Positions 54,744 through 64,000 of a stretch of DNA of 64,000 nt are shown here, piece by piece. The DNA is taken from assembly GCA_011390275.1 (NCBI GenBank), contig JAABST010000015.1, positions 25,450 to 89,449 on the forward strand, given 5' to 3'. Position numbers and translations under genes: made by a program. Within the stretch, counting starts at the first letter, position 1; each line of letters starts with the position of its first letter. The notes beneath the pieces are model-generated. The model made no database searches. It saw only the letters and a list, made by a program, of their open reading frames with translations, and had not been told where the DNA came from. The stretch is from Geitlerinema sp. S16. GTDB taxonomy: Bacteria > Cyanobacteriota > Cyanobacteriia > Cyanobacteriales > Geitlerinemataceae.

Positions 54744-56381
54744 CTAGGCGATCGGTGGTAAATCCTCAGACCAGTCAAAGGCACGTGCGCCCGTTCTACG
54801 TCCGTGTAGCCGCAGGGAGGCGATCGGCGGTAAGTCCAAATTTTTGAGAGTTTTGGAAATAAAGCGGATCAGTTTCGCTCGTTCCGGGAGTGGGTTGGCT
54901 TCGGCAATGATGTGTATGCAGCCATCTCGCTGTTTGACCACCACGGACATGTCCCGTTTGGCTAAAATCGTTTCAAATTGGTGGCTAATTCGCTGCACGG
55001 GATCGATCGCCCCCTCCGGTTTATCGGGTTGATTCGGTTTCCTTGGCGAAACATCGGCCATCGCTGCGGCTGCTGCGGCTGCTTCGACGGGAGGAGTCGA
55101 GGTTTCTGAGGTGATCGGGGAAGTGGCGATCGCGGGATCGATCGTAGGGGAAGTTTGGGGTGGTTGGGTTTGGGGTGCTTGGGTTTGGGATGGTTGAACC
55201 TGGGGCGGGCGGGTTTGCGGCCAATCGTTGGCGATCGGCTCAACTCCCGGAATGCTTTCGAGTGCTTGACGCATCTGATCGATCGACTCGCTCACCGAAA
55301 GCAGGACGCGCCCGAGGGCTTCGCCCGCCATTTGGGTAGCTTCGTCGGCATCGCGATCAGCTAAACATTCCGCTAGCTCATCTTCGAGATCATCAAGGGC
55401 GGAGGTGACCTGCTCCGTTAAAGTTTTGCTGTAGCGCTGGACGATCGCATCGACCTCATCGCGTGAGTTCACATGCTGGGTCAGCAGTTGAGCGAGGGCG
55501 GTACGGCGTCCATTGCGCTTGGAGATATTTTTTTGCCTCGGTGGCTTCTGGTTTGGCGGCTCAGGGGATGCCTGCGCAGACTCCGGATCAGCCATTTCCG
55601 CATCGTTATGGTTTGCGGTGGCAACGATCAATGGATCGGACGTAACGGAGTCTTTGGGTTTCCTCTGCTCGATCGCGGGCTGACTCTGCGATGCCATCGC
55701 ATCAGATCCAGTCTCAGCCGCCCCGGTCTCAGCATTAAAAGAGTCGAGCCAGCGACTGTGATCGTCCATAGGGGAGTCATCCGCGAAATCATCTTCGGCA
55801 TCTACATCCGTTTCGGTGTCGAACAGCGCCATCGTGGTGGCGTTAGTGAGACCTGTCGTTGGCAGATCGGAAGCACTGGAGATCGAGCTGCGGTCTATCT
55901 CCGTACTAACATCCGTTATTTGCGTGTCAGTTTGTTCGCTATCTTGTTCGCGGTCTAAATCTTTGAGGGAGACGCCGATCGGAATGTCCCAGGTCTGGCT
56001 GTTATCAGCGTCGTCAGCCTCAAAGCTCACGAGATCACCCGTGACCGGCTCAACTTCGGTGTAGTAGGGCTTCAGCACTTTGTAAATCGCAGCGGCGGCA
56101 TGATCGCATTCATTCGGTGCGTCAAGTTGAGCCGTGGCGATCGTTAAAGCACGCTTCAGCTCTTCGAGGGTCGCATATTTGTTATACACACGACGGATAA
56201 ATTCGCCTAAATCCTGTTGCTTTAGAGTTGACCAATCCCCGCTGTTATAGGAGAACGGACGGTATAGCAACGAAAAAAGTACGATCTTGGCTCGCAGAGG
56301 GTTGGCTTGCTGGGCAAGCTGGCTCCGAATGGAGAATAAATCTCGTGGGCCTTGAATCTGGGTGACGTCAGTATCGGACAT
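54744..56381 (-). CDS. Large cyanobacterial protein with a conserved C-terminal domain
   Basis: A 545-residue protein. The N-terminus (about 1-110) is globular: DLFSIRSQLAQQANPLRAKI, WSTLKQQDLGEFIRRVYNKY. The middle is acidic, then Pro/Gln/Thr-rich (TQPSQTQAPQTQPPQT) with a helix of EEL-type (TSALDDLEDELAECLADRDA). Residues about 460-545 form a compact domain: QFETILAKRDMSVVVKQRDG, CIHIIAEANPLPERAKLIRF, LRLHGRRTGARAFDWSEDLP. That end matches a cyanobacterial domain with a G-R-X-T-G...W pattern, and the gene at 1-193 appears to contain its first half. The function is unknown. Confidence 0.6.
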   Translation of the reverse strand: MSDTDVTQIQGPRDLFSIRSQLAQQANPLRAKIVLFSLLYRPFSYNSGDWSTLKQQDLGEFIRRVYNKYATLEELKRALTIATAQLDAPNECDHAAAAIYKVLKPYYTEVEPVTGDLVSFEADDADNSQTWDIPIGVSLKDLDREQDSEQTDTQITDVSTEIDRSSISSASDLPTTGLTNATTMALFDTETDVDAEDDFADDSPMDDHSRWLDSFNAETGAAETGSDAMASQSQPAIEQRKPKDSVTSDPLIVATANHNDAEMADPESAQASPEPPNQKPPRQKNISKRNGRRTALAQLLTQHVNSRDEVDAIVQRYSKTLTEQVTSALDDLEDELAECLADRDADEATQMAGEALGRVLLSVSESIDQMRQALESIPGVEPIANDWPQTRPPQVQPSQTQAPQTQPPQTSPTIDPAIATSPITSETSTPPVEAAAAAAAMADVSPRKPNQPDKPEGAIDPVQRISHQFETILAKRDMSVVVKQRDGCIHIIAEANPLPERAKLIRFISKTLKNLDLPPIASLRLHGRRTGARAFDWSEDLPPIA

Positions 56382-56928
56382 GGCACGTAATTCGCGGATT
56401 CAGGGATGAAGGATCAGCTATAACCGAAAAGAGTATGGGATTCATGACTTAATCAACGCTTCTGCTGCATTTTATCTGGCTTCTTTGTTGATCAGGTGCG
56501 TGATTTCAGTCAGTGACTTCAGTAGAATGTCAGACTGATCCTGAATGAGCGTTAATCCTGATGCCTAGTGTGGACATTTGGATGCCGAGCGTCAAGACGC
56601 TGCGACCCCGCACAGGCAAGATTCAGTTTGTTGAAAATGTCCCCAATAGAGTCAGTCACAGAATCCGTCACAGAAAGTGCCAGATCTCGAAGTGTATGAA
56701 TTGTATGAAGTCACGTGAAAAAAAGGCGTGTGAGAGTCTACATAACTGAACAATGGAAAGCAGGGGTGTGATGCCAATCAAAACTCCAGCAGGCTAGGGG
56801 CTTCGAGCCTTAAAAAAGATTGTTCAACGTCTCGACGCCATTCGCCTTTAATTCACATTTATCTTTCAGCTTGACGATCGTCTTAATACGCGACGTTTAC
56901 GGCTCAGTCCACGGTTACTTCTACAGGC
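56382..56928. other. Non-coding region upstream of ppx
   Basis: This 547-base divergent gap lies between the large hypothetical gene and ppx. GTCACAGAA is repeated at about 56655-56685, and a short G/C hairpin GGGGCTTCGAGCCTT at 56798-56812 is followed by six A. No pho-box array (tandem CTTAACCT-like repeats) was recognised, though a polyphosphate gene might be expected to have one. No gene was seen. Confidence 0.4.
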
Positions 56929-58560
56929 ATGACTAACGCTGCTCCTCTCAATGTACCTCGCTTGTCCAACACTCAAGCCAGCGTACGCCCAGATCATTTA
57001 TTAGCAGCGATCGATATTGGGACAAACTCAATTCACATGGCGATCGTTCGGGTACATCCCGAGCTGCCCTCGTTTTCGATCGTGACCCGCGAAAAGGAAA
57101 CCGTCCGCCTGGGCGATCGTGATCTCAAAACCGGTAACCTCAAGCCCGAAATCATCCAGCGATCGATCGATGCGCTGCGCCGCTGTCAGTCGATCGCCCA
57201 GAGCCTGCATGTGGATGAAATCATCGCGGTGGCTACCAGTGCCACGCGGGAAGCGCCCAATGGTTACGAGTTTATCGCCCGAGTGCGCGACGAGCTGGGC
57301 TTAGATGTCAGCATTATTTCGGGGCAAGAGGAAGCGCGGCGAATTTACCTCGGCGTTTTGTCAGGCATGGAATTTGTCCAGCAGCCTCACGCCATCATCG
57401 ATATTGGTGGCGGATCGACCGAGCTGATTCTCGGGGATGGACAGGAAGCCCGCAGCCTGAGCAGCACCAAAATCGGCGCTGTCCGCCTGACGCAAGAATT
57501 CATCACCACAGACCCGATCGACGATCGCGAATTTTCCGTATTGCAAGCCTATATCCAAGGCGCGATCGAGCGACCCGCCGGAGATCTGCTCTCGAAGGTC
57601 GAAGATGGTGAAACGCTACGGCTGGTCGGGACTTCGGGAACGGTTTCCTCGATCGCCACGCTGATCGCCATTGATGAAACCGGCCAGGAGCCGACGATTC
57701 TCAACGGGTTTCGCTTTTCCCGTGATGCCCTCGCTAAATGGGTCGATCGGCTGCGACAGGCTGACTATGCCAAACGGCTGGCGATGCCGGGAATGCAGGA
57801 ACGCCGCGCCGAGATTTTGCTCGCGGGAGCCTTGGTGTTGCTAACGGTAATGCAAAAACTCGATATCGAAACGATCATCGTGTGTGAACGCGCCCTGCGG
57901 GAAGGGGTGATCGTCGATTGGATGCTCAAGCGTGGCTTGATTGAGGACAAGCTGCGCTATCAAAGTTCGGTGAGTGAGCGCAGCGTGCTGAAACTGGCAA
58001 AAAAGTTTGAGGTAGATCTCGACTATAGCGATCGCGTTGCCCAATTTGCGCTCCAGCTTTTTGAGCAAACCCACGGTGTTCTCCACGAGGCCACCGATCG
58101 CGATCGTCAACTGTTCTGGGTCGCGACGATCCTGCATAACTGCGGCCTCTACGTCAGTCACTCTGCCCATCACAAACACTCGTACTACCTCATCCGTCAC
58201 GGCGAACTACTGGGCTACACCGAACTCGAAATCGCCCTAATCGCCAACCTAGCTCGCTATCATCGCAAAAGCGTGCCGAAGAAAAAGCATAGCGAATACG
58301 CGGATTTGCCGTCAGAGCAACGCCAGCTTGTTCGCCAGCTCAGTCCACTGTTGCGACTGGCGATCGCCCTCGATCGGCGACAAATTGGCGCGATCGCCAG
58401 TATGCGCTGTGAATGCCGCCAAGGTCAGTTTCAGCTTTATCTCAAACCCCGCGATCCGAATGATCCCTGCGAGCTAGAACGCTGGAGTATTAATCAGAAA
58501 AAAGTCATTTTCGAGCAGGAATATGACGTTCAGCTCATCGCTACGCTTGTTCGTACATGA
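56929..58560 (+). CDS. ppx: Exopolyphosphatase (Ppx/GppA family)
   Basis: A 543-residue enzyme that removes terminal phosphates from polyphosphate, and in GppA members also hydrolyses pppGpp. The sugar-kinase/actin-like fold is marked by LLAAIDIGTNSIHMAIVRV, IAVATSATREAPNGYEF, the IIDIGGGSTELILGD phosphate loop and RLVGTSGTVSSIATLIA. The C-terminal HD-like part (about 350-460) has LFWVATILHNCGLYVSHSAH and HHKHSYYLIRHGELLGYTEL. Length is normal for cyanobacteria. It is a functional partner of ppk1 about 7 kb away. Confidence 0.93.
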   Translation: MTNAAPLNVPRLSNTQASVRPDHLLAAIDIGTNSIHMAIVRVHPELPSFSIVTREKETVRLGDRDLKTGNLKPEIIQRSIDALRRCQSIAQSLHVDEIIAVATSATREAPNGYEFIARVRDELGLDVSIISGQEEARRIYLGVLSGMEFVQQPHAIIDIGGGSTELILGDGQEARSLSSTKIGAVRLTQEFITTDPIDDREFSVLQAYIQGAIERPAGDLLSKVEDGETLRLVGTSGTVSSIATLIAIDETGQEPTILNGFRFSRDALAKWVDRLRQADYAKRLAMPGMQERRAEILLAGALVLLTVMQKLDIETIIVCERALREGVIVDWMLKRGLIEDKLRYQSSVSERSVLKLAKKFEVDLDYSDRVAQFALQLFEQTHGVLHEATDRDRQLFWVATILHNCGLYVSHSAHHKHSYYLIRHGELLGYTELEIALIANLARYHRKSVPKKKHSEYADLPSEQRQLVRQLSPLLRLAIALDRRQIGAIASMRCECRQGQFQLYLKPRDPNDPCELERWSINQKKVIFEQEYDVQLIATLVRT

Positions 58561-58564
58561 TCGA

Positions 58565-58728
58565 GTAGGGCATTGCCCACCCCGATCAATGCGCGGCTGT
58601 GGCAAAGTATCGGCAATCTGCGGGCGAATTTCCAGGATGGTGGGCAATGTCCACCCTACGGAAACTCGGCAATCTGTGGGCAAGTTTCCATTGATAATTT
58701 TCATGATGGTGGGCAATGCCCACCCTAC
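58565..58728. repeat. Tandemly duplicated GTAGGG/CCCTAC intergenic repeat
   Basis: A left GTAGGGCATTGCCCACC (58565-58581) is followed by two right ends ending in CCACCCTAC (to 58659 and to 58728). The block CGGCAATCTG(C/T)GGGC(G/A)A(A/G)TTTCCA ... GATGGTGGGCAATG(T/C)CCACCCTACGG is present twice, at about 58610-58661 and 58667-58731, the second copy with an extra internal AT-rich piece. It is in the same family as 7312-7478. It lies between the convergent ppx and speA stops. Confidence 0.75.
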
Positions 58729-58748
58729 GGAAACTCGACATTGTTCGG

Positions 58749-60737
58749 TCAGAGATTGAGATAGGTGTAGCTGCGTAAGCCCGCCTCGTAGGTTTCTAGC
58801 AGCCGTTGCGCTTCCTCGATCTCGATGCGCCCGTCACGCAGTGCCGCCTCGCTGGCCTGCCGCAAACTTTCGAGCAGGTCATCGCCGTTGTACTGCACAT
58901 AGCTCAGGACTTCATTCATCGTGTCGCCCTTCACCACATGCTCGATCGCGTAGCCTCCCTGCGGCGTGAGCTGCACATGCACCGTGTTCGTATCGCCGAA
59001 CATATTGTGCAAATTGCCCATGATTTCCTGGTACGCCCCGACGAGGAACATGCCGAGGTAGTAGGGCTGACCGGGTATATGCGTGTGTAGCTCTAGGTTG
59101 GGTTTGACATTGAGCCGATCGATGAAGCGATCGAATTTGCCATCGCTATCGCAGGTCAAATCGGCGAGGGTGGCGCGTTCGGTCGGCTCTTGGTCGAGGT
59201 GATGAATCGGCAAAATCGGGAAGAGCTGATCGATCGCCCAGCAGTCGGGCGCGGATTGGAAAATCGAGAGGTTGATGTAATAGATCGAGGCGAGGATTTG
59301 TTCGAGGTTTTCAAATTCCTGAGGCGTTTCGTCCAGCGTACGGATGATCGCCAGGATTTTGCGGCAGCTTGCCCAGTAAATTTGCTCGGCTTTGGCGCGA
59401 TCGGTCATGCTCAAATAACCGAAATTAAACAGGCTGACCGCTTCGTCTTTAAACTGGGCGGCATCGTGGAATAGCTCCTGGAAGTTTTCCGCGTTGATCG
59501 AGTCGTAGGTTTCGCGCAGATTGCGCAGCACTAAATGTTCTTTGGTCTCCGGCAATGCGGGGACTGAATTCGGCTGCGAACTGGTTCCCAACACGTCAAA
59601 AATTAACACCGACTGATGTGAGGCGATCGCCCGTCCGCTTTCACTCACCAAGGTCGGCACGGCGCAGCCTTTTTCCTCGCACGCCTCTTTCACTTCCGCC
59701 ACGATGTCGTTGGCGTAGTTTTGCATGTTGTAGTTTTTTGAGGCGTAAAAACTGGTTTTTGAGCCGTCGTAGTCCACGGCCAAACCGCCGCCCACGTCGA
59801 GATAGTTCATATTCGCGCCGAGTTTCGCCAGCTCGACGTAAATTTGGCTCGCTTCGCGGATCGCGTCTTTGATCGTGACGATCGACGAAATCTGCGAGCC
59901 GATATGAAAATGCAAAAGCTGTAAACAATCGAGCATGTCCACGGCACGAAGCTTATCGACCGCTTCGACAATTTCGGGTAAATTCAGCCCGAATTTCGCC
60001 CGATCGCCGCTCGACGTACCCCAACGCCCAACCCCTTTGGCGCACAGCTTGGAACGAACGCCCAAACAGGGTTTTAGCCCCAAATTCTGCGCCACCTCGA
60101 TCGCCAGATCCACCTCTTCCGGTTGTTCTAGCACCAAAATCGGCTGATGCCCCAGCTTTTGCGCCAGCATCGCCGTTTCGATGTAGCCGTAATCCTTGTA
60201 GCCGTTGCAAATGAGCAGCGCTCCCGGCGTTTTCAGCATCGCCAGAGCAATCAATAGCTCCGGTTTCGATCCGGCTTCCAGGCCAAAGCTATAGGGTTCA
60301 CCGAAGCGCACGAGATCTTCGACCACGTGGCGCTGCTGGTTGCACTTCACCGGGAAGACGCCGCGATAGTGACCGGCGTAGCTATAGCGGGTGATGGCCT
60401 TGGAAAAGCAGGCGTTGAGTCGCTCGATGCGATCGGCCAAAATATCGGAAAAGCGGATCAGCAGCGGTAGACCAAGGTTTCGCCGCTTGAGTGATTCGAC
60501 TAGCTCATAGAGATCGATCGCCCCGCCGCGATCGCCCTTGGGTGACACCGTAACCCGACCGGCAGCGTTAATCCCAAAATACGGCTCACCCCAGCCGCGA
60601 ATCCGGTAAAGCTCTTCGCTTTGCTCGATCGTCCAGCTTGACGTTTCCACAGGATTCGCCGTTTCATCACGACGAAGAGCGGGCTGATCCGACGAGTTGT
60701 TGCGGAGGGATTCGGGACTGGGGGAAGCGAGAACCAT
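58749..60737 (-). CDS. speA: Biosynthetic arginine decarboxylase
   Basis: A 662-residue PLP enzyme that makes agmatine from arginine, feeding polyamine synthesis. The alanine-racemase-fold core has the PLP lysine in GVFPVKCNQQRHVVEDLVRF, plus FGLEAGSKPELLIAL, LLHFHIGSQISSIVTIKDAI and MNYLDVGGGLAVDYDGSKT. The C-terminal domain includes LVSESGRAIASHQSVLIFDV and QLTPQGGYAIEHVVKGDTM, both typical. Length is standard for bacterial SpeA. It converges with ppx, with an intergenic repeat between their stops. Confidence 0.96.
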   Translation of the reverse strand: MVLASPSPESLRNNSSDQPALRRDETANPVETSSWTIEQSEELYRIRGWGEPYFGINAAGRVTVSPKGDRGGAIDLYELVESLKRRNLGLPLLIRFSDILADRIERLNACFSKAITRYSYAGHYRGVFPVKCNQQRHVVEDLVRFGEPYSFGLEAGSKPELLIALAMLKTPGALLICNGYKDYGYIETAMLAQKLGHQPILVLEQPEEVDLAIEVAQNLGLKPCLGVRSKLCAKGVGRWGTSSGDRAKFGLNLPEIVEAVDKLRAVDMLDCLQLLHFHIGSQISSIVTIKDAIREASQIYVELAKLGANMNYLDVGGGLAVDYDGSKTSFYASKNYNMQNYANDIVAEVKEACEEKGCAVPTLVSESGRAIASHQSVLIFDVLGTSSQPNSVPALPETKEHLVLRNLRETYDSINAENFQELFHDAAQFKDEAVSLFNFGYLSMTDRAKAEQIYWASCRKILAIIRTLDETPQEFENLEQILASIYYINLSIFQSAPDCWAIDQLFPILPIHHLDQEPTERATLADLTCDSDGKFDRFIDRLNVKPNLELHTHIPGQPYYLGMFLVGAYQEIMGNLHNMFGDTNTVHVQLTPQGGYAIEHVVKGDTMNEVLSYVQYNGDDLLESLRQASEAALRDGRIEIEEAQRLLETYEAGLRSYTYLNL

Positions 60738-60844
60738 GGGCGATTAGATTGCGTGCGATACCTTGCGGTCAAGGTAGCACGGTTAATCTCGTCTGCGATC
60801 CAAACCGGTCATTTTTAGGGATCATTTGCGGGCGAGGGTCACGC

Positions 60845-62518
<1,674 letters not shown>

Positions 62519-62639
62519 CTAGCGACGTACGAGCCGGTTCGCGTCGGAAAGGTGTGGCTGCGATCGCGTCCCGGCGTTAACTATGCAAATCTTGCCATAC
62601 CATTGGTCGTAGTCCGAAAGATTCGCGAAAGATTTCTAG

Positions 62640-63128
62640 ATGAATAAACACGATTGGATCGAACGGCTATCTCTGGTGGAGCATGTCGAGGGCGGCTACT
62701 TTGCCGAAACCTATCGCGCGATCGAGACGATCCCCACGGCACGGGAAGGCTCGGATCGATCGACGATGACTTCGATCTATTACCTACTGACGGACGATCG
62801 CCCGATCGATCATCTGCACCAAAACCAATCGGATATCGTCCACTATTTTCATGCCGGTTCACCGATCACGTACCTGCTGATCGCACCCGATGGCACGCTT
62901 TCCCGCGTTAAGCTTGGCCTGGATTTGACCCAGGGCGAAACGCCGCAGCTTTGTGTACCGGGTGGTTATTGGAAAGCGGCGGTGTTGGAGGCGGGCGAGT
63001 ATGGCTTGATCGGTGAAGCGGTTGCGCCCGGTTTTGACTATCGCGATATGACGATCGCCAAAGCGGCAGAAATCAAAGCACTATTCCCAGACCTGTGGTC
63101 TGAACTCACCGCTTACGTGCGGGCGTGA
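62640..63128 (+). CDS. DUF985 cupin-domain protein
   Basis: A 162-residue single cupin. The DUF985 pattern is clear: HVEGGYFAETYRAIETIP, SIYYLLTDDRPIDHLHQNQS, DIVHYFHAGSPITYLLIAPD, QLCVPGGYWKAAVLEAGEYG and GFDYRDMTIAKAAE. The two cupin motifs, including a likely metal-ligand His in HLHQ, are in the expected order. Members of this family are uncharacterised small beta-barrel proteins; enzymatic activity cannot be inferred. It is divergent from pyrG by 124 bases. Confidence 0.9.
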   Translation: MNKHDWIERLSLVEHVEGGYFAETYRAIETIPTAREGSDRSTMTSIYYLLTDDRPIDHLHQNQSDIVHYFHAGSPITYLLIAPDGTLSRVKLGLDLTQGETPQLCVPGGYWKAAVLEAGEYGLIGEAVAPGFDYRDMTIAKAAEIKALFPDLWSELTAYVRA

Positions 63129-63177
63129 GTTTGGGGTTTAGGCCAAACTCACGCGAGTAAGCGGGCAGGGTTTTGGG

Positions 63178-64000
63178 TTAACCGTCGATTAGCTCGCTGT
63201 CGAAATCGTCGAAAATGAAGCTTTCGTCGTCGATCGGGAGGGCATCTTCGATCGTGAAAAATTCACCATCGTCGATCGGCTCGCCGCCGAAATCTTCGAC
63301 TACAACGTCGAAATCATCCGCAGCATCCAGACCATCCAAGCCTTCTAGAAAGTCGCCACTTGTGAAAAACGGGTCATCGGCAAACAGCGCCGGATCGAAG
63401 AAAAAGTCATCCTCGCCGTCAAAGGTGTCGCCTTCGTCAACGATCTCGAAGACTTCGTCAGCATCGAGCAGGCCGTTATCGTTACTGTCGTAGCCCAGAC
63501 GCAGCGGCGAATCGTTACCGTTCCAGGAACTGTAGTCGATTAGCAGCACTTCGCCATCGGCTAGCGTGATGCCGTCGTCGGCGGAGTCGAAAACATCGAT
63601 ACTGACATCGTCGATCCGCTCCATCGCAAAGCTGAAGATTGTGTCGCCGGTTTCCGCTGTGGTTTGGACTTGCATCCGCACGAGACGGATGATCGGGTTA
63701 ATTTCGAGGATGACGGTGTCGTCGGCTTCCAATTCAAAATCATTGAGATAGAGATTGTAGTCGGCGGCGGCGGTTTCAAAGCCGACGAATAGATCGGGAA
63801 CGACTCCGGTGGCGGTGTTGTAAAGAATGACCGAACTCTCGGCGTCAATTAAGACGCTATCGATTTGATCTTCATCGAGCTGAAGGTTATCGATCTCAAA
63901 GACGTAACCTGAGCCGATGTAGCGCACGAATTGCTCATCAGTCGAGCCTGGGGATGCCTGTAGCCCAAAGGTGGTGACCGAGCCAGGTTCGCTGGAGTCA
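63178..64000 (-). CDS. Acidic extracellular-type protein, 5' part missing
   Basis: The open frame continues past the right edge without a stop, so the 5' end lies outside. About 273 residues are visible. They are beta-rich and very acidic, with FEIDNLQLDEDQIDSVLIDA, ADDTVILEINPIIRLVRMQV and SFAMERIDDVSIDVFDSADD. YDSNDNGLLDADEVFE contains an EF-hand/dockerin-like calcium loop (DXNXDG-type). The last 80 residues are dominated by Asp, Glu and Phe. It is probably an exported calcium-binding protein; the family is not recognised. A GTG at 63927 is not a convincing start. Confidence 0.55.
   Translation of the reverse strand, partial: DSSEPGSVTTFGLQASPGSTDEQFVRYIGSGYVFEIDNLQLDEDQIDSVLIDAESSVILYNTATGVVPDLFVGFETAAADYNLYLNDFELEADDTVILEINPIIRLVRMQVQTTAETGDTIFSFAMERIDDVSIDVFDSADDGITLADGEVLLIDYSSWNGNDSPLRLGYDSNDNGLLDADEVFEIVDEGDTFDGEDDFFFDPALFADDPFFTSGDFLEGLDGLDAADDFDVVVEDFGGEPIDDGEFFTIEDALPIDDESFIFDDFDSELIDG

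Noticed and set aside
56382..56928. Pho box array upstream of ppx
   Set aside because: No tandem CTTAACCT-type repeats were found.

Overview
This window is chromosomal DNA from a cyanobacterium. The HIP1 octamer GCGATCGC and its GATCG core recur throughout. There is a contiguous cyanobacterial alkane cassette (aldehyde-deformylating oxygenase, acyl-ACP reductase, accA). Several families are essentially restricted to cyanobacteria and plastids: DUF3593, DUF2499/Ycf49-like, an SpkB-type kinase with pentapeptide repeats, and S-layer-homology proteins. I see no rRNA, tRNA, CRISPR array or prophage. The genus cannot be fixed from the sequence alone.

Layout. 1-8 kb: the 5' end of a small conserved gene, a membrane-anchored TPR protein, and two paralogous RTX/Calx-beta proteins in tandem, the second carrying a large beta-helix. 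7.8-15 kb: a lone DppC-type permease, an SpkB-like kinase, a family 2 glycosyltransferase, then about 1.5 kb of repeat-bearing non-coding DNA before an anti-sigma-type ATPase and a small conserved protein. 15.5-26.4 kb: a beta-helix protein with six SLH modules, rplU-rpmA, an RDD/pentapeptide membrane protein, a GT39-type glycosyltransferase, glycine decarboxylase (gcvP) and a 58-residue membrane protein. 26.5-33.3 kb: a MalG-type permease, ado-aar-accA, thiL and a divergent MnmC-type methyltransferase. 33.5-39 kb: an ECF-like sigma factor, a membrane protein, a serralysin-type metalloprotease with RTX repeats and a family 4 glycosyltransferase. 39-50 kb: type-2 NADH dehydrogenase, an HTH/GrpE-like fusion, tadA, a DUF4340 protein, a pyroglutamyl-peptidase homologue, a REC-GGDEF-EAL regulator, moaE, a DUF3593 protein and ppk1. 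50-64 kb: a Nudix hydrolase, a lipoprotein, a complete IS630-type element whose transposase is split at an A7 run, an Hsp20, a Ycf49-like protein, a pentapeptide-repeat protein, a large hypothetical protein, ppx, speA, pyrG, a DUF985 cupin and a truncated acidic protein.

How the genes fit together. AccA feeds malonyl-CoA into fatty acid synthesis. Aar reduces the acyl-ACP product to aldehyde and Ado converts it to alkane. Ppk1 and Ppx make and degrade polyphosphate. Several products look exported or envelope-associated: two RTX/Calx-beta proteins, the RTX protease, the SLH protein, the acidic protein, lipid-linked-sugar and other glycosyltransferases. No secretion machinery is encoded here. 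Regulation is represented by an SpkB-like kinase, an anti-sigma-type ATPase, a sigma factor, a c-di-GMP enzyme with a candidate NtcA site upstream, and an HTH/GrpE-like protein preceded by a 10-bp dyad.

The most distinctive non-coding content is a set of palindromic intergenic repeats (GTAGGG...CCCTAC family at three loci), a MITE-like element at 12548-12674, two orphan IS200/IS605-type ends, and several hairpins. I found no convincing wholly new system. The items most worth checking are the N-terminal-RTX/beta-helix paralogue pair, the HTH-GrpE fusion with its dyad, the split IS630 transposase, and a cyanobacterial domain shared by the genes at the left edge and at 54.7 kb.
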